A stretch of 64,000 bases of DNA from JAGPUQ01 sp036961295 (GTDB taxonomy: Bacteria > Pseudomonadota > Gammaproteobacteria > Pseudomonadales > Porticoccaceae), in assembly GCA_036961295.1 (NCBI GenBank), contig JBALVX010000002.1, positions 434,001-498,000 of the forward strand. Direction: 5' to 3'. Every line of letters begins with the position of its first letter. The stretch's first letter is position 1. Shown here piece by piece: positions 18,315 to 27,234 of the stretch. The position numbers and the translations under genes are program-made. Under the pieces are notes generated by a model. It made no database searches. It had not been told where the DNA came from and saw only the letters and a list, made by a program, of their open reading frames with translations.

Positions 18315-18761
18315 ATGGCCAGTATTTTAGCCTTGCACGGCCCCAACCTGAACCTGCTCGGCAGTCGCGAGCCCGAGGTTTACGGCACTACGGGTCTGGC
18401 TGACATCGACGAGCGTCTGCGCGCCCTGTGCCTTGCGGCCGGTCATCAGTTCGACAGCCTGCAGAGCAACACCGAGGGCGATTTGGTGGATAAAGTACAG
18501 GCCGCCGGACGGGATGCCGTTGACTACATACTGATCAATCCGGCCGCGTTTACCCACACCAGTGTGGCCTTGCGCGACGCCTTGCTCGCCGTGCAAATTC
18601 CGTTTATCGAGCTCCACCTTTCCAATGTCCATAGCCGCGAGGCATTTCGGCAGCAATCCTATTTTTCGGATATTGCCAGCGGTGTTATTAGCGGCTTTGG
18701 TGCCTTGAGTTACGAGCTCGCGTTGCAGGCTGCTTTGGCTGCGCTGGAAGAAGAGTCTTAA
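18315..18761 (+). CDS. aroQ: Type II 3-dehydroquinate dehydratase
   Basis: Third step of the shikimate pathway, 148 residues, dodecameric family. The active-site Tyr23 is in REPEVYG. The substrate-binding INPAAFTHTSVALRDAL and catalytic His region ELHLSNVHSRE are intact. ATG 18315 follows a GAGGA ribosome site; an upstream ATG in frame at 18237 would add 26 non-family residues. Followed by accB and accC as in Pseudomonas. Confidence 0.96.
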   Translation: MASILALHGPNLNLLGSREPEVYGTTGLADIDERLRALCLAAGHQFDSLQSNTEGDLVDKVQAAGRDAVDYILINPAAFTHTSVALRDALLAVQIPFIELHLSNVHSREAFRQQSYFSDIASGVISGFGALSYELALQAALAALEEES

Positions 18762-18880
18762 AGGTGACGCGAGTAAAATAATTCAGGTTTTAGCGTGGTG
18801 TTTTTAAAACGCTGAAAAGCAGAACACTGAAAAGAAAGAAACCACAAACAAATATTTAGACATAGCTATCAGGAAGCATC

Positions 18881-19318
18881 ATGGATATACGTAAAGTAAA
18901 AAAATTAATTGAATTGCTCGAAAGTTCGGGCATCGACGAGCTGGAAATCAAAGAGGGCGAGGAGTCGGTACGCATCTGTCGTCACCGTTCCGGACCCGCC
19001 GCCGCGCCCGTTGCCGTATCGGCACCCGTAGCTATTCAAGCCGCGCCGGCCAGTGCGCCAGAAAGTGCGCCGGCCCCCGCAGCAGGTCATGTAGTTAGCT
19101 CGCCGATGGTAGGTACTTTCTATCGTTCGTCGTCACCCGGTGCCTCGCCCTTTGTTGAAGTTGGGCAGACCGTCGCCGTGGGTGATGTGTTGTGCATCGT
19201 CGAAGCGATGAAAATGATGAATCAGATCGAAGCCGATAAAGCCGGCACCATTAGCGCAGTGATGGCGCAAGATGGCGAGCCGGTTGAGTTCGATCAGCCC
19301 ATGATTACCATCGTTTAA
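18881..19318 (+). CDS. accB: Biotin carboxyl carrier protein of acetyl-CoA carboxylase
   Basis: 145-residue carrier subunit that shuttles carboxybiotin between AccC and the carboxyltransferase in fatty-acid synthesis. An N-terminal helix-rich part is followed by an Ala/Pro linker (about 45-68) and the biotinyl domain with biotinylated K111 in EAMKMMNQIEA. ATG 18881 has AGGAAG just upstream. accC starts 13 nt after its stop, so the two form the usual accBC operon. Confidence 0.97.
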   Translation: MDIRKVKKLIELLESSGIDELEIKEGEESVRICRHRSGPAAAPVAVSAPVAIQAAPASAPESAPAPAAGHVVSSPMVGTFYRSSSPGASPFVEVGQTVAVGDVLCIVEAMKMMNQIEADKAGTISAVMAQDGEPVEFDQPMITIV

Positions 19319-19331
19319 GCAGGGGCGTTTC

Positions 19332-20672
19332 ATGCTAGACAAGATACTAATCGCTAATCGCGGAGAAATTGCACTGCGCATTCTGCGCGCCTGTAAAGAG
19401 CTGGGTATTAAAACTGTCGCGGTGCACTCCAAGGTCGATGCCGACCTAATGCACGTGCGGCTGGCGGATGAATCCGTGTGCATCGGGCCCAACCCGTCGA
19501 CAGATAGCTACCTGAATATTCCTGCCATTATCAGCGCCATGGAAGTCACCGACGCGGTTGCGGTGCATCCTGGTTATGGGTTTTTGGCAGAAAACGCCGA
19601 TTTTGCCGAGCGCGTTGAGCGCAGCGGTTTTGTCTTCGTTGGGCCGACTCCCGACTCTATTCGTTTAATGGGCGACAAAGTGTCGGCCATCGCCGCGATG
19701 AAAGAGGCCGGGGTACCCACCGTGCCCGGATCCGATGGTCCGCTGGGCGATGACTCTGAACAAACCCTGCAAATTGCCCGCAATATCGGTTACCCGGTTA
19801 TTATTAAAGCCGCTTCTGGTGGCGGCGGTCGCGGTATGCGCGTGGTTCACGCCGAGGGGAATTTACTTGGCGGGGTGGCTATTACTCGGGCAGAGGCCGG
19901 TGCCGCCTTTGGCGACGAAACGGTTTATTTAGAAAAATTCCTTGAAAACCCGCGTCACGTCGAAGTCCAGATTCTGGCTGACGGCAAGGGCAATGCCATT
20001 CATTTGGGTGCTCGGGATTGCTCTTTGCAACGCCGCCATCAGAAAGTTCTAGAAGAAGCGCCTGCGCCGCATATTCCCGATGACATTAGTGCCGAGGTGT
20101 TTGCGGCCTGTGTCAAAGCCTGTTGCGATATGAAGTATCGCGGAGCGGGTACTTTTGAGTTTTTGTACGAAGACGGTGGTTTTTACTTTATCGAAATGAA
20201 CACCCGGGTTCAGGTAGAGCATCCGGTCACCGAGATGATTACCGGTGTCGATATCGTTAAAGAACAGTTATTGGTAGCCGGGGGCGAGTCTCTTAGTTTT
20301 AAACAAGAAGATGTGATCTTTCGGGGCCACGCCTTTGAGTGCCGTATCAATGCGGAAAATGCGCGTACCTTCCTGCCTAGCCCGGGTTTGGTTACGGCCT
20401 TTCATGCGCCGGGTGGTAATGGCGTGCGGGTCGATTCCCACCTTTACAGTGGTTATCGCGTGCCTCCTTATTACGACTCCTTGATCGGCAAAGTTATCAC
20501 CTATGGCAAGGATCGCGAGGCTGCGTTGGCGCGAATGCGCAACGCTTTGGATGAGCTGATTATCGAAGGCATCGACACCAATATAGACCTGCACCGGGAT
20601 CTGGTGACCGATGGTGAATTTAAGCGGGGTGGGGTCAATATCCACTATCTGGAGAAAAAACTGGGGCTGTAA
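19332..20672 (+). CDS. accC: Biotin carboxylase subunit of acetyl-CoA carboxylase
   Basis: ATP-grasp enzyme of 446 residues that carboxylates AccB biotin with bicarbonate. Seen: N-terminal KILIANRGEIALRI, the glycine-rich ATP lid KAASGGGGRGM (about 159-169), HVEVQILAD, and the catalytic EMNTRVQVEHPVTEM segment (about 288-302). Length is typical. Second gene of the accBC operon; prmA follows after 73 nt. Confidence 0.97.
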   Translation: MLDKILIANRGEIALRILRACKELGIKTVAVHSKVDADLMHVRLADESVCIGPNPSTDSYLNIPAIISAMEVTDAVAVHPGYGFLAENADFAERVERSGFVFVGPTPDSIRLMGDKVSAIAAMKEAGVPTVPGSDGPLGDDSEQTLQIARNIGYPVIIKAASGGGGRGMRVVHAEGNLLGGVAITRAEAGAAFGDETVYLEKFLENPRHVEVQILADGKGNAIHLGARDCSLQRRHQKVLEEAPAPHIPDDISAEVFAACVKACCDMKYRGAGTFEFLYEDGGFYFIEMNTRVQVEHPVTEMITGVDIVKEQLLVAGGESLSFKQEDVIFRGHAFECRINAENARTFLPSPGLVTAFHAPGGNGVRVDSHLYSGYRVPPYYDSLIGKVITYGKDREAALARMRNALDELIIEGIDTNIDLHRDLVTDGEFKRGGVNIHYLEKKLGL

Positions 20673-20745
20673 TTATTGGTCTTATCGCAGTACCAGCCGA
20701 GGGACCAGTTTAAAGGTCGCAGCACAAGCTTAAAGGAAGTCAACG

Positions 20746-21696
20746 GTGGTGGAAGTAACGAATGAATATCCGAACTGGTTACAGCTTAGCCTCTCAATAG
20801 GGAGCGCAGAGGGCGAGCTTATTGAAGCAGCACTGCTCGCTGCCGGTGCGGTTTCGGTGACCTTGAGCGACGCCGACACGAATGCTGGAAGTGCCAGCGT
20901 CGGCATGGAAGTCGTTGATAACGGCGCTCATCTTCAGAACGGCGCCAACGACCTTCCCTTGTGGGATGCCGTTGAGGCCGTCGGCCTGTTCCCGTTTGAT
21001 TCCAATAAAGATCTGGTTTTACTTCAGCTGTGTGCGCATATTAGCCCGCAGGCACCCCCGCCCTGGCGTTGGAGCCTGGTGTTCGGGCAAGCCTGGGAAG
21101 AGACCTGGAAAGAGCATTTTCAGCCGATTCACTGCGGTGGAGAGTTATGGGTCTGTCCGAGCTGGCTAGCGCCGCCGCAGCCCGACGCGATCAATGTCAT
21201 TATTGATCCGGGCCTGGCTTTTGGCACGGGCAGTCACGCAACCACCAGCTTGTGCCTGCGGTGGTTACAACAACAAACACTGAGCGGAGCTACCATACTC
21301 GATTACGGTTGTGGCTCTGGCGTGCTCGCCATTGCCGCCTGTCTGCTGGGCGCGGCGCGAGTAATCGCGGTAGACAACGATCCCCGGGCACTGGCGGTGA
21401 CACGAGACAACGCCGAGCGCAATCAGGTCAGTAATCAGCTCACCGTGTGCGAGCCCGAAAACCTCGCCGCCCTGGCCCTGCCTACTGCAACCATCACCCT
21501 GGCTAATATCCTTGCCAATCCGCTGATCGAGCTGGCACCGACGCTACTGGCGCTGACCTCCGCAGGAGGTAAACTCTGCTTGTCAGGAATATTGAGCACT
21601 CAGCACAACGACGTTGCCGCTGCCTACCAGGACTTGTGCCAGCTTGATCCGCCCGAGGAACAAGACGGCTGGCTGCGTTTGACCGGTACGGTTTGA
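20746..21696 (+). CDS. prmA: Ribosomal protein L11 methyltransferase
   Basis: SAM-dependent methyltransferase for ribosomal protein L11, 316 residues. The N-terminal substrate-recognition domain is followed by DPGLAFGTGSHATTSLCLRW, then SAM motif I DYGCGSGVLAIAA (about 185-197) and motif IV NILANPLIELAP. The start is GTG 20746 (or the next codon, also GTG), with AAAGGAAG about 7 nt upstream. Gene order accBC-prmA-zinc ribbon-dusB-fis is as in pseudomonads. Confidence 0.94.
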   Translation: MVEVTNEYPNWLQLSLSIGSAEGELIEAALLAAGAVSVTLSDADTNAGSASVGMEVVDNGAHLQNGANDLPLWDAVEAVGLFPFDSNKDLVLLQLCAHISPQAPPPWRWSLVFGQAWEETWKEHFQPIHCGGELWVCPSWLAPPQPDAINVIIDPGLAFGTGSHATTSLCLRWLQQQTLSGATILDYGCGSGVLAIAACLLGAARVIAVDNDPRALAVTRDNAERNQVSNQLTVCEPENLAALALPTATITLANILANPLIELAPTLLALTSAGGKLCLSGILSTQHNDVAAAYQDLCQLDPPEEQDGWLRLTGTV

Positions 21697-21700
21697 TCAG

Positions 21701-21768
21701 CCCGACTAGAAAGGCCCGATTAGATATCCTATTAGAAAGGCTCTATTAGAGAGCCCCGATTTAACAGG
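21701..21768. repeat. Imperfect 14-nt tandem repeat x5 after prmA
   Basis: Units of CCCGATTAGAAAGG type at 21701-21714, 21715-21728, 21729-21740 (12 nt), 21741-21754 and 21755-21768 occupy the spacer between prmA and the zinc-ribbon gene. Confidence 0.65.
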
Positions 21769-21870
21769 CAAAAACTCTGGGAGTTCCTCCGGAGTATCAG
21801 GCTAGTGTCGTTGATCCTTTACAAATGCACCAAGAGTTAATGTCCCAACCATAAAGGAAGCCAAAGCCAG

Positions 21871-23430
21871 GTGGAAGAACAGGGCACACGTTGTCCCCAT
21901 TGCCAGTTAGTGTTTCGAGTAGCGGCTGCGCACTTGAATGCCGCTGGCGGCACGGTGCGTTGCGGAATGTGCCTGACCACCTTTGATGCTCTGGTAAATC
22001 AGGTTGACGTTGAACGACAGGAGCCGTCGGCATCACCAATATGGGCTGATATCGACGATGACGACCACATTATCGATGACCGTTTTGATCTAGCGCTGTT
22101 GGACGACGAAGTGTTCAACGACGGTGATAGGACTGCTGCTGACAAGGGCATACCTTCAGAATTAGATGATCTCGGAGTTGCTGACCTCGCGGTCGAGGAT
22201 CTTGATTTGTCGGTCCTGGAAGCCGGAGAAGATGTTTTGTCTGGTGATGCCGACCTAGCGTCGCCGCCATTAACGATAGAATTCGATGCTGATACTGATG
22301 CGGATATTGAACCTGAACTGGACCTGGATGTTCTGCCACCAGAACCCGAACCGGAGTTCGACATAGCGGAGCCGCCTGGTACTAGCCACGACGCGCAACC
22401 CATTGTCGATAAAGTACAGCCCAAGGATGAAATAGACGCTGCCTCGGTTCACGGCGGCGGGGATTATCCAGATCTCGACTATCCAGACTTGGGCTATCCG
22501 GGCATAGGTCATCCCGGTGCGGATCATTCAGGTCCAGGTGATCCCGGCTCAAGTGACGAGAACTTAAGTTACCAGGACGGCGACGCCACTAAAAAAGCCA
22601 TCGAGGAACTCGAGAAAATGGTGTTTGGCGAGGACGTGCTCGGCGCGGATCTCCGCAGGCAACATCGTGGCTCTCTAGACGGGAAGCTAGGCGAGAACTT
22701 CAACGAGAGCCTAAACAAAAATCTTAGCCTCGACCTTGGCCGCGATGACAACGTTAACATTGAAGAAATCGATGCCACTCAAGTCTCGTCGGAGTCATTA
22801 ATAGCGGATGCATCGAAGCCCAGTGATTTCCTCGACATGCCGCCGCACCTTGCTTCACCTAATTTTGCTTTGTCTGGCTCAAGTTTGACGGATATTACTT
22901 CCACCGAAGCACTCGGCGAACTCGGCGAACTCGCTAATAAGAGACCCGCAACAGGCCTGAATTCAAGGCTGGGCGCGGTGATGATATTACTGCTCGGCAT
23001 CGGTATATTCGCTGTGCAGTACTTGTTTTTTCAGACGGATCGCTTCGGTAGTCAGGGGAAATACACACAGTTACTCGACCCCTTGTGTTCGGTATTGCCC
23101 TGCCGAGGGTATGAATTTAGCGATCTCACCGCGATTCAAACCAAAAACTTGGTGGTGCGCACCCATCCCCGCTACGAGGGCGCGCTGCAGGTAGATGCCA
23201 CTTTAGTGAATTTGGCAGAACGCCCCCAGCGCTTTCCGCAACTGATTCTTACTTTCGAGGATCTGCAGGGCGCGGTGCTAGCCCGGCGTAGTTTTAAGCC
23301 CGCAGAATATTTGAAAGGCGAACTCGACGGCGTTAGCACTATGCCGTCCCGGCAACCGATACATTTTATTCTGGACATTATCGACCCCGGAGAACTCGCG
23401 GTTTCTTATACATTAATACCCGCGCATTAG
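21871..23430 (+). CDS. Zinc-ribbon (MJ0042-type) and DUF3426 membrane protein
   Basis: 519-residue protein of unknown function found beside prmA/dusB in pseudomonads. An N-terminal zinc ribbon has C8, C11, C31 and C34 (CPHC...CGMC). A very acidic, low-complexity region (about 50-350) contains six in-frame 15-nt repeats. One membrane helix (about 369-388, MILLLGIGIFAVQYLFF) precedes the C-terminal DUF3426 domain with conserved VLPCRGYEFSDL and NLVVRTHPRYEGAL. Start is GTG 21871, about 11 nt after AAAGGAAG. The middle is much longer than I expect for the family, apparently by repeat expansion. Confidence 0.85.
   Translation: MEEQGTRCPHCQLVFRVAAAHLNAAGGTVRCGMCLTTFDALVNQVDVERQEPSASPIWADIDDDDHIIDDRFDLALLDDEVFNDGDRTAADKGIPSELDDLGVADLAVEDLDLSVLEAGEDVLSGDADLASPPLTIEFDADTDADIEPELDLDVLPPEPEPEFDIAEPPGTSHDAQPIVDKVQPKDEIDAASVHGGGDYPDLDYPDLGYPGIGHPGADHSGPGDPGSSDENLSYQDGDATKKAIEELEKMVFGEDVLGADLRRQHRGSLDGKLGENFNESLNKNLSLDLGRDDNVNIEEIDATQVSSESLIADASKPSDFLDMPPHLASPNFALSGSSLTDITSTEALGELGELANKRPATGLNSRLGAVMILLLGIGIFAVQYLFFQTDRFGSQGKYTQLLDPLCSVLPCRGYEFSDLTAIQTKNLVVRTHPRYEGALQVDATLVNLAERPQRFPQLILTFEDLQGAVLARRSFKPAEYLKGELDGVSTMPSRQPIHFILDIIDPGELAVSYTLIPAH
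22462..22551 (+). repeat. In-frame 15-nt tandem repeat x6 in the DUF3426 gene
   Basis: Six 15-nt units from 22462 encode DYPDL, DYPDL, GYPGI, GHPGA, DHSGP and GDPGS. Decay increases from the first to the last copy. Confidence 0.85.
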
Positions 23431-23519
23431 TTTTTTTTGCGTTCTGCCCTTCCTAGTCTGCGGCAGTCACGTTATTATTTCCGACCTTTTTGATCGCGCT
23501 CTAGCGAGGCACTGGTAAG

Positions 23520-24602
23520 TTGATACGGATTGGCCCTCACACAATTCCCGGTAAAGCTCTGCTCGCCCCTATGGCGGGCGTTACCGACTTGCCTTTTCGA
23601 ACCTTGTGCCGACAGTTTGGTGCCGGGCTTGCGTGCTCTGAAATGCTGACTTCGGATATTCATTTGTGGCACACCGACAAGTCATCGCGACGCTTGCCCA
23701 GCGATGCCGAAGACGGTCTCAAGGTGGTGCAGATCGCTGGTACGGAACCAGATCAATTGGCTGCCGCTGCAGTACTCTGCGAGCAACTGGGCGCGGACAT
23801 TATCGATATCAATATGGGTTGTCCGGCAAAAAAAGTCTGTAAAAAACTCGCCGGCTCCGCGCTGATGAAAGACGAAGCGCTAGTGGCTGAAATTTTAACG
23901 ACGGTGGTTAGTGCCGTAACTGTTCCGGTGACGCTGAAAATTCGCACCGGCTGGGATATCGAACATCGCAATGGCCCAGGTATCGCGGTGATCGCCGAAG
24001 ACGCGGGTATTCAGGCCCTCGCGGTGCACGGCCGCACGCGTAGCTGCCGTTTTCTCGGCGCTGCCGAATACGACACTATTGCCGAAATTGTACGGCGTGT
24101 TGCCATCCCGGTAATCGCAAATGGCGATATCACTACGCCCGCCCAGGCAGAGCAAGTGCTCACTTATACCGGCGCGGCGGGGGTGATGATCGGTCGCGGC
24201 GCGCTGGGTAAACCCTGGTTGTTTGCCGAAATTAATCAGCACTTAAATAGAAAACTGAGTAGAGAGCTGAATCAAGGATTGAACCTGCAACTAGACTTGG
24301 CTACGCTGATACAGCAGCATTTAAGCGCAATGCACACTTTTTACGGCGAGCGCGCCGGAGTGCGCATCGCCCGGAAGCATATGGCGTGGTACTTGAAAAA
24401 TATGCCGGTATCCCAGGTGTCTGTGTCGACCGCAGAAACCTGGCGCGGCCGCTTTAATGGCCTCGAAACAGCAGCGCAACAACTCGGTTTTATTGACGCA
24501 CATATGGCACATACCCCACATAGCTACGCACTGGATTATTCTGTTGTACAAGATAAGTCCTTGAATCACCGCAACCAGCATTTTACGGATCAAGCAGCAT
24601 GA
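23520..24602 (+). CDS. dusB: tRNA-dihydrouridine synthase B
   Basis: FMN enzyme that reduces specific uridines in tRNA, 360 residues. Signatures: LAPMAGVTDLPFRTLC near the start, INMGCPAKKVCKKLAGSALM with the catalytic Cys, KIRTGWD, VHGRTR, NGDI and GVMIGRGALGKPWLF. Start is TTG 23520, 11 nt after GAGG; no ATG is near the conserved N-terminus. A Leu/Asn-rich 12-nt repeat tract (24243-24290) expands the segment after the FMN site. The stop overlaps fis (ATGA), so dusB and fis are probably translationally coupled, as in E. coli. Confidence 0.94.
   Translation: MIRIGPHTIPGKALLAPMAGVTDLPFRTLCRQFGAGLACSEMLTSDIHLWHTDKSSRRLPSDAEDGLKVVQIAGTEPDQLAAAAVLCEQLGADIIDINMGCPAKKVCKKLAGSALMKDEALVAEILTTVVSAVTVPVTLKIRTGWDIEHRNGPGIAVIAEDAGIQALAVHGRTRSCRFLGAAEYDTIAEIVRRVAIPVIANGDITTPAQAEQVLTYTGAAGVMIGRGALGKPWLFAEINQHLNRKLSRELNQGLNLQLDLATLIQQHLSAMHTFYGERAGVRIARKHMAWYLKNMPVSQVSVSTAETWRGRFNGLETAAQQLGFIDAHMAHTPHSYALDYSVVQDKSLNHRNQHFTDQAA
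24243..24290 (+). repeat. In-frame 12-nt tandem repeat x4 in dusB
   Basis: Four 12-nt units encode LNRK, LSRE, LNQG and LNLQ in the helical linker after the FMN-binding barrel. Confidence 0.7.
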
Positions 24603-24928
24603 CCCCCCCGGATACCCTGAGAGACATCCCCAGCAATAAAAATGGTGCGGCACATAATGTTAAAGATAGCGGCGTTGTAAATAGCGGTGATGTCGAACGC
24701 ACGCGCTCTCTCGCACAGTGTGTCGAAGATGCCATGGAGCGTTATTTTGTACTGCTCGACGGTCACGACACCGCAGGTCTCTACGACCTGGTGGTGCGCG
24801 AGGTCGAAGCCCCGATGTTTCGCGCGGTAATGGCCCATACGCGCAACAATCAAAGTAAAGCCGCTGAGCTGCTCGGCCTCAATCGTGGCACCCTACGCAA
24901 AAAGCTCAAGCTCTACGATTTACTGTAA
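24599..24928 (+). CDS. fis: DNA-binding protein Fis
   Basis: Nucleoid-associated factor for inversion, rRNA transcription and chromosome structure; 109 residues, a little longer than E. coli Fis (98) because of a variable N-terminus. The C-terminal helix-turn-helix AAELLGLNRGTLRKKLKLYDL and the preceding dimer helix (EAPMFRAVMAHTRNNQSK) are intact. ATG 24599 overlaps the dusB stop. A strong intrinsic terminator follows. Confidence 0.95.
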   Translation: MTPPDTLRDIPSNKNGAAHNVKDSGVVNSGDVERTRSLAQCVEDAMERYFVLLDGHDTAGLYDLVVREVEAPMFRAVMAHTRNNQSKAAELLGLNRGTLRKKLKLYDLL

Positions 24929-24961
24929 TTAGTCGAAGTATTTTTTAGACGCTTTTTTTAA

Positions 24962-25002
24962 CCCAGTGCTGTTTCCGCAAGCACTGGGCAAGTCATTTTT
25001 TT
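24962..25002 (+). terminator. Intrinsic terminator after fis
   Basis: A 9-bp perfect stem CCCAGTGCT (24962-24970) with AGCACTGGG (24980-24988) and a 9-nt loop, followed by CAAGTCATTTTTTT. It ends the prmA-dusB-fis transcription block before purH. Confidence 0.88.
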
Positions 25003-25059
25003 CTGTATGGCGCCTCATCCTGGGGCGACTGTCATTGGAGCCCTCTAACGGGAATAAAC

Positions 25060-26676
25060 ATGGCCACACAATCTGTTTCTGCTGCAACTGTACCGGTAAG
25101 GCCCCAGCGCGCCTTGATCAGCGTGTCGGACAAAACCGGTATTGTCGATTTCGCACGGGCATTAAGAGAGCTCGGTATTGCCTTACTCTCTACAGGAGGC
25201 ACTTATAAGCTACTGTCAAACAACGGCATTGCGGTGCAAGAAGTCTCCGACTACACCGGTTTTCCCGAAATGATGGATGGGCGGGTGAAAACCCTTCACC
25301 CCAAAGTCCACGGCGGTATTCTGGGGCGTCGCGATATCGATACCGGCGTCATGGCGCAACACGGCATTGAGGCCATCGATTTAGTGGTGGTGAATCTCTA
25401 CCCTTTCGAGGCAACCGTTGCTAAACCGGATTGCGATCTGCCCACCGCGATAGAGAATATCGATATTGGTGGCCCAACCATGGTGCGCGCGGCGGCTAAA
25501 AATCATCGCGACGTGGCCATCGTCGTTGATCCAGATAACTACCCCGACCTACTAGCCGAACTCAGTGAAAATAATGGTGCGCTCAGTCATGCCACCCGTT
25601 TTGATCTCGCGGTGAAAGCCTTTGAACACACGGCGGGCTACGACGGCGCGATTGCCAATTACCTGGGCGCGCAACTGCCCGATTCCGATAGTGGTGCGAG
25701 TGATACCGAAAACCCTTTCCCCCGCACCTGGAATACCCAGTTTCACCGCGCGCAGGTGATGCGCTATGGTGAAAACCCCCATCAGCGTTCGGCATTTTAT
25801 ACCGAGCGCGATCCACAGCCCGGCAGTATTGCCGCTGCCGAACAATTACAGGGCAAGGCGCTCTCCTACAACAACATTGCCGACACCGATGCCGCACTCG
25901 AGTGCGTAAAACAATTCGAGCAACCCGCCTGTGTCATCGTCAAGCACGCCAACCCTTGTGGCGTTGCCGTTGCGGATACTATTGGCGAGGCTTACGAGAA
26001 GGCTTTTGCTACCGACAGTGAATCGGCGTTTGGCGGCATTATTGCCTTTAACCGAGAACTGGATGGCGACACGGCGGCGTTAATTCTCGACCGCCAGTTT
26101 GTCGAAGTATTGATTGCGCCATCGGTGTCCGAGGCCGCCATTGCAGCGGCGGCGGCGAAGAAAAATGTTCGCCTGCTGACCTGCGGTGCCTGGGCCAGCC
26201 ACCTTACCGAGGGCAAAGACTATAAGCGCGTTAATGGCGGTTTACTGGTGCAAGACCGCGATAGCGGCTGGATTGAGGCAGGTGATCTTAAAGTGGTCAG
26301 TAAGCGAGCGCCCACGGCCGCAGAGTTAGCCGATTTATTATTTGCCTGGCGCATCGCCAAGTTTGTTAAATCCAACGCCATTGTCTACGTCAAAGATGGT
26401 CGTACTATCGGTGTTGGTGCGGGTCAAATGAGCCGTATTAATTCCGCGCGAATCGCGACGATTAAAGCCGAACAGGCGGGGCTGCCGGTGCGTGGCTCGG
26501 CAATGGCATCCGATGCCTTCTTCCCGTTTCGCGATGGCCTTGATAATGCGGCCAGCGTGGGCATCGCCTCAGTGATTCAGCCCGGCGGTTCGATTCGCGA
26601 CGAAGAAGTGATTGCCGCCGCCGACGAAAATGATATGGCCATGGTGTTTACCGGGATGCGGCATTTTCGGCATTAA
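25060..26676 (+). CDS. purH: Bifunctional AICAR transformylase/IMP cyclohydrolase
   Basis: Last two steps of IMP synthesis, 538 residues. The N-terminal MGS-like IMP cyclohydrolase domain (about 1-200) has ISVSDKTGIVDFA and the KTLHPKVHGGIL motif. The C-terminal AICAR formyltransferase domain has MRYGENPHQ, SYNNIADTDAALE and the catalytic KHANPCG. ATG 25060 follows AACGGGAA. Same strand as purD, separated from it by a DUF1653 gene on the other strand. Confidence 0.97.
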   Translation: MATQSVSAATVPVRPQRALISVSDKTGIVDFARALRELGIALLSTGGTYKLLSNNGIAVQEVSDYTGFPEMMDGRVKTLHPKVHGGILGRRDIDTGVMAQHGIEAIDLVVVNLYPFEATVAKPDCDLPTAIENIDIGGPTMVRAAAKNHRDVAIVVDPDNYPDLLAELSENNGALSHATRFDLAVKAFEHTAGYDGAIANYLGAQLPDSDSGASDTENPFPRTWNTQFHRAQVMRYGENPHQRSAFYTERDPQPGSIAAAEQLQGKALSYNNIADTDAALECVKQFEQPACVIVKHANPCGVAVADTIGEAYEKAFATDSESAFGGIIAFNRELDGDTAALILDRQFVEVLIAPSVSEAAIAAAAAKKNVRLLTCGAWASHLTEGKDYKRVNGGLLVQDRDSGWIEAGDLKVVSKRAPTAAELADLLFAWRIAKFVKSNAIVYVKDGRTIGVGAGQMSRINSARIATIKAEQAGLPVRGSAMASDAFFPFRDGLDNAASVGIASVIQPGGSIRDEEVIAAADENDMAMVFTGMRHFRH

Positions 26677-26763
26677 TAGAGCGGTGGTGAATGCTTGGGG
26701 TAGGGTCGTGTTATTGCTGGCTTAGCTCAAAGTTAAATTAGGGGATAGTTGAGCTGGCAGGTA

Positions 26764-26815
26764 GCTGTAGCTGGTAACTGTGATGGATAGCTGTGATTAG
26801 TAACTGTGATTGATA
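26764..26815. repeat. 13-nt tandem repeat x4 after purH
   Basis: Units 26764-26776, 26777-26789, 26790-26802 and 26803-26815 (ACTGTGATTGATA type) fill the purH/DUF1653 spacer. The last three differ at two to four positions. Confidence 0.75.
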
Positions 26816-26816
26816 G

Positions 26817-27089
26817 TTAAGCTGATTGCCGTTGTGACATAGGGTCCGCAGACTCTATCCAGGTAAAACGCTTTAATCGTTCACCATCCCGCTCGACATG
26901 GTCTGCAAACATCGCAAGTGGTCTGACCCAAATACCACGTTCGCCATATAGCGCTTTATAAACCACGTGCTCTTCTTTGGTTTCGCTGTGAGTGGCAACT
27001 TCCAACACTTCGTATAACTGACCTTTAAAGTGGCGGTAGATACCTTTCTTCAGGGGCTGCTCTGAGGCAGGCTGCGGCGCTGTGGACAT
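26817..27089 (-). CDS. DUF1653 domain protein
   Basis: Small cytoplasmic protein of 90 residues, function unknown. Nearly all of it is the DUF1653 domain: KKGIYRHFKGQLYEVLEVA, VVYKALYGERGIWVRPLAMF and RFTWIE. ATG at 27087-27089 has GAGAAAG upstream; a TTG nine codons earlier is a weaker alternative. It sits between purH and purD on the opposite strand, so it is probably transcribed independently, with its 3' end running into the 13-nt repeats. Confidence 0.85.
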   Translation of the reverse strand: MSTAPQPASEQPLKKGIYRHFKGQLYEVLEVATHSETKEEHVVYKALYGERGIWVRPLAMFADHVERDGERLKRFTWIESADPMSQRQSA

Positions 27090-27234
27090 GGTCTTTCTCG
27101 CGATTTTGGGCGGCAATCATACTCTTTTTTGAGCTTACCTGAAGCAGGAGATTTTCCCTAAATAGTGGGTATTTTTTGCTGCAACTGTCCCTAGCCGGTA
27201 CAATCGCCGCTTTTATTCAGGCGGGGAGAAGGCG

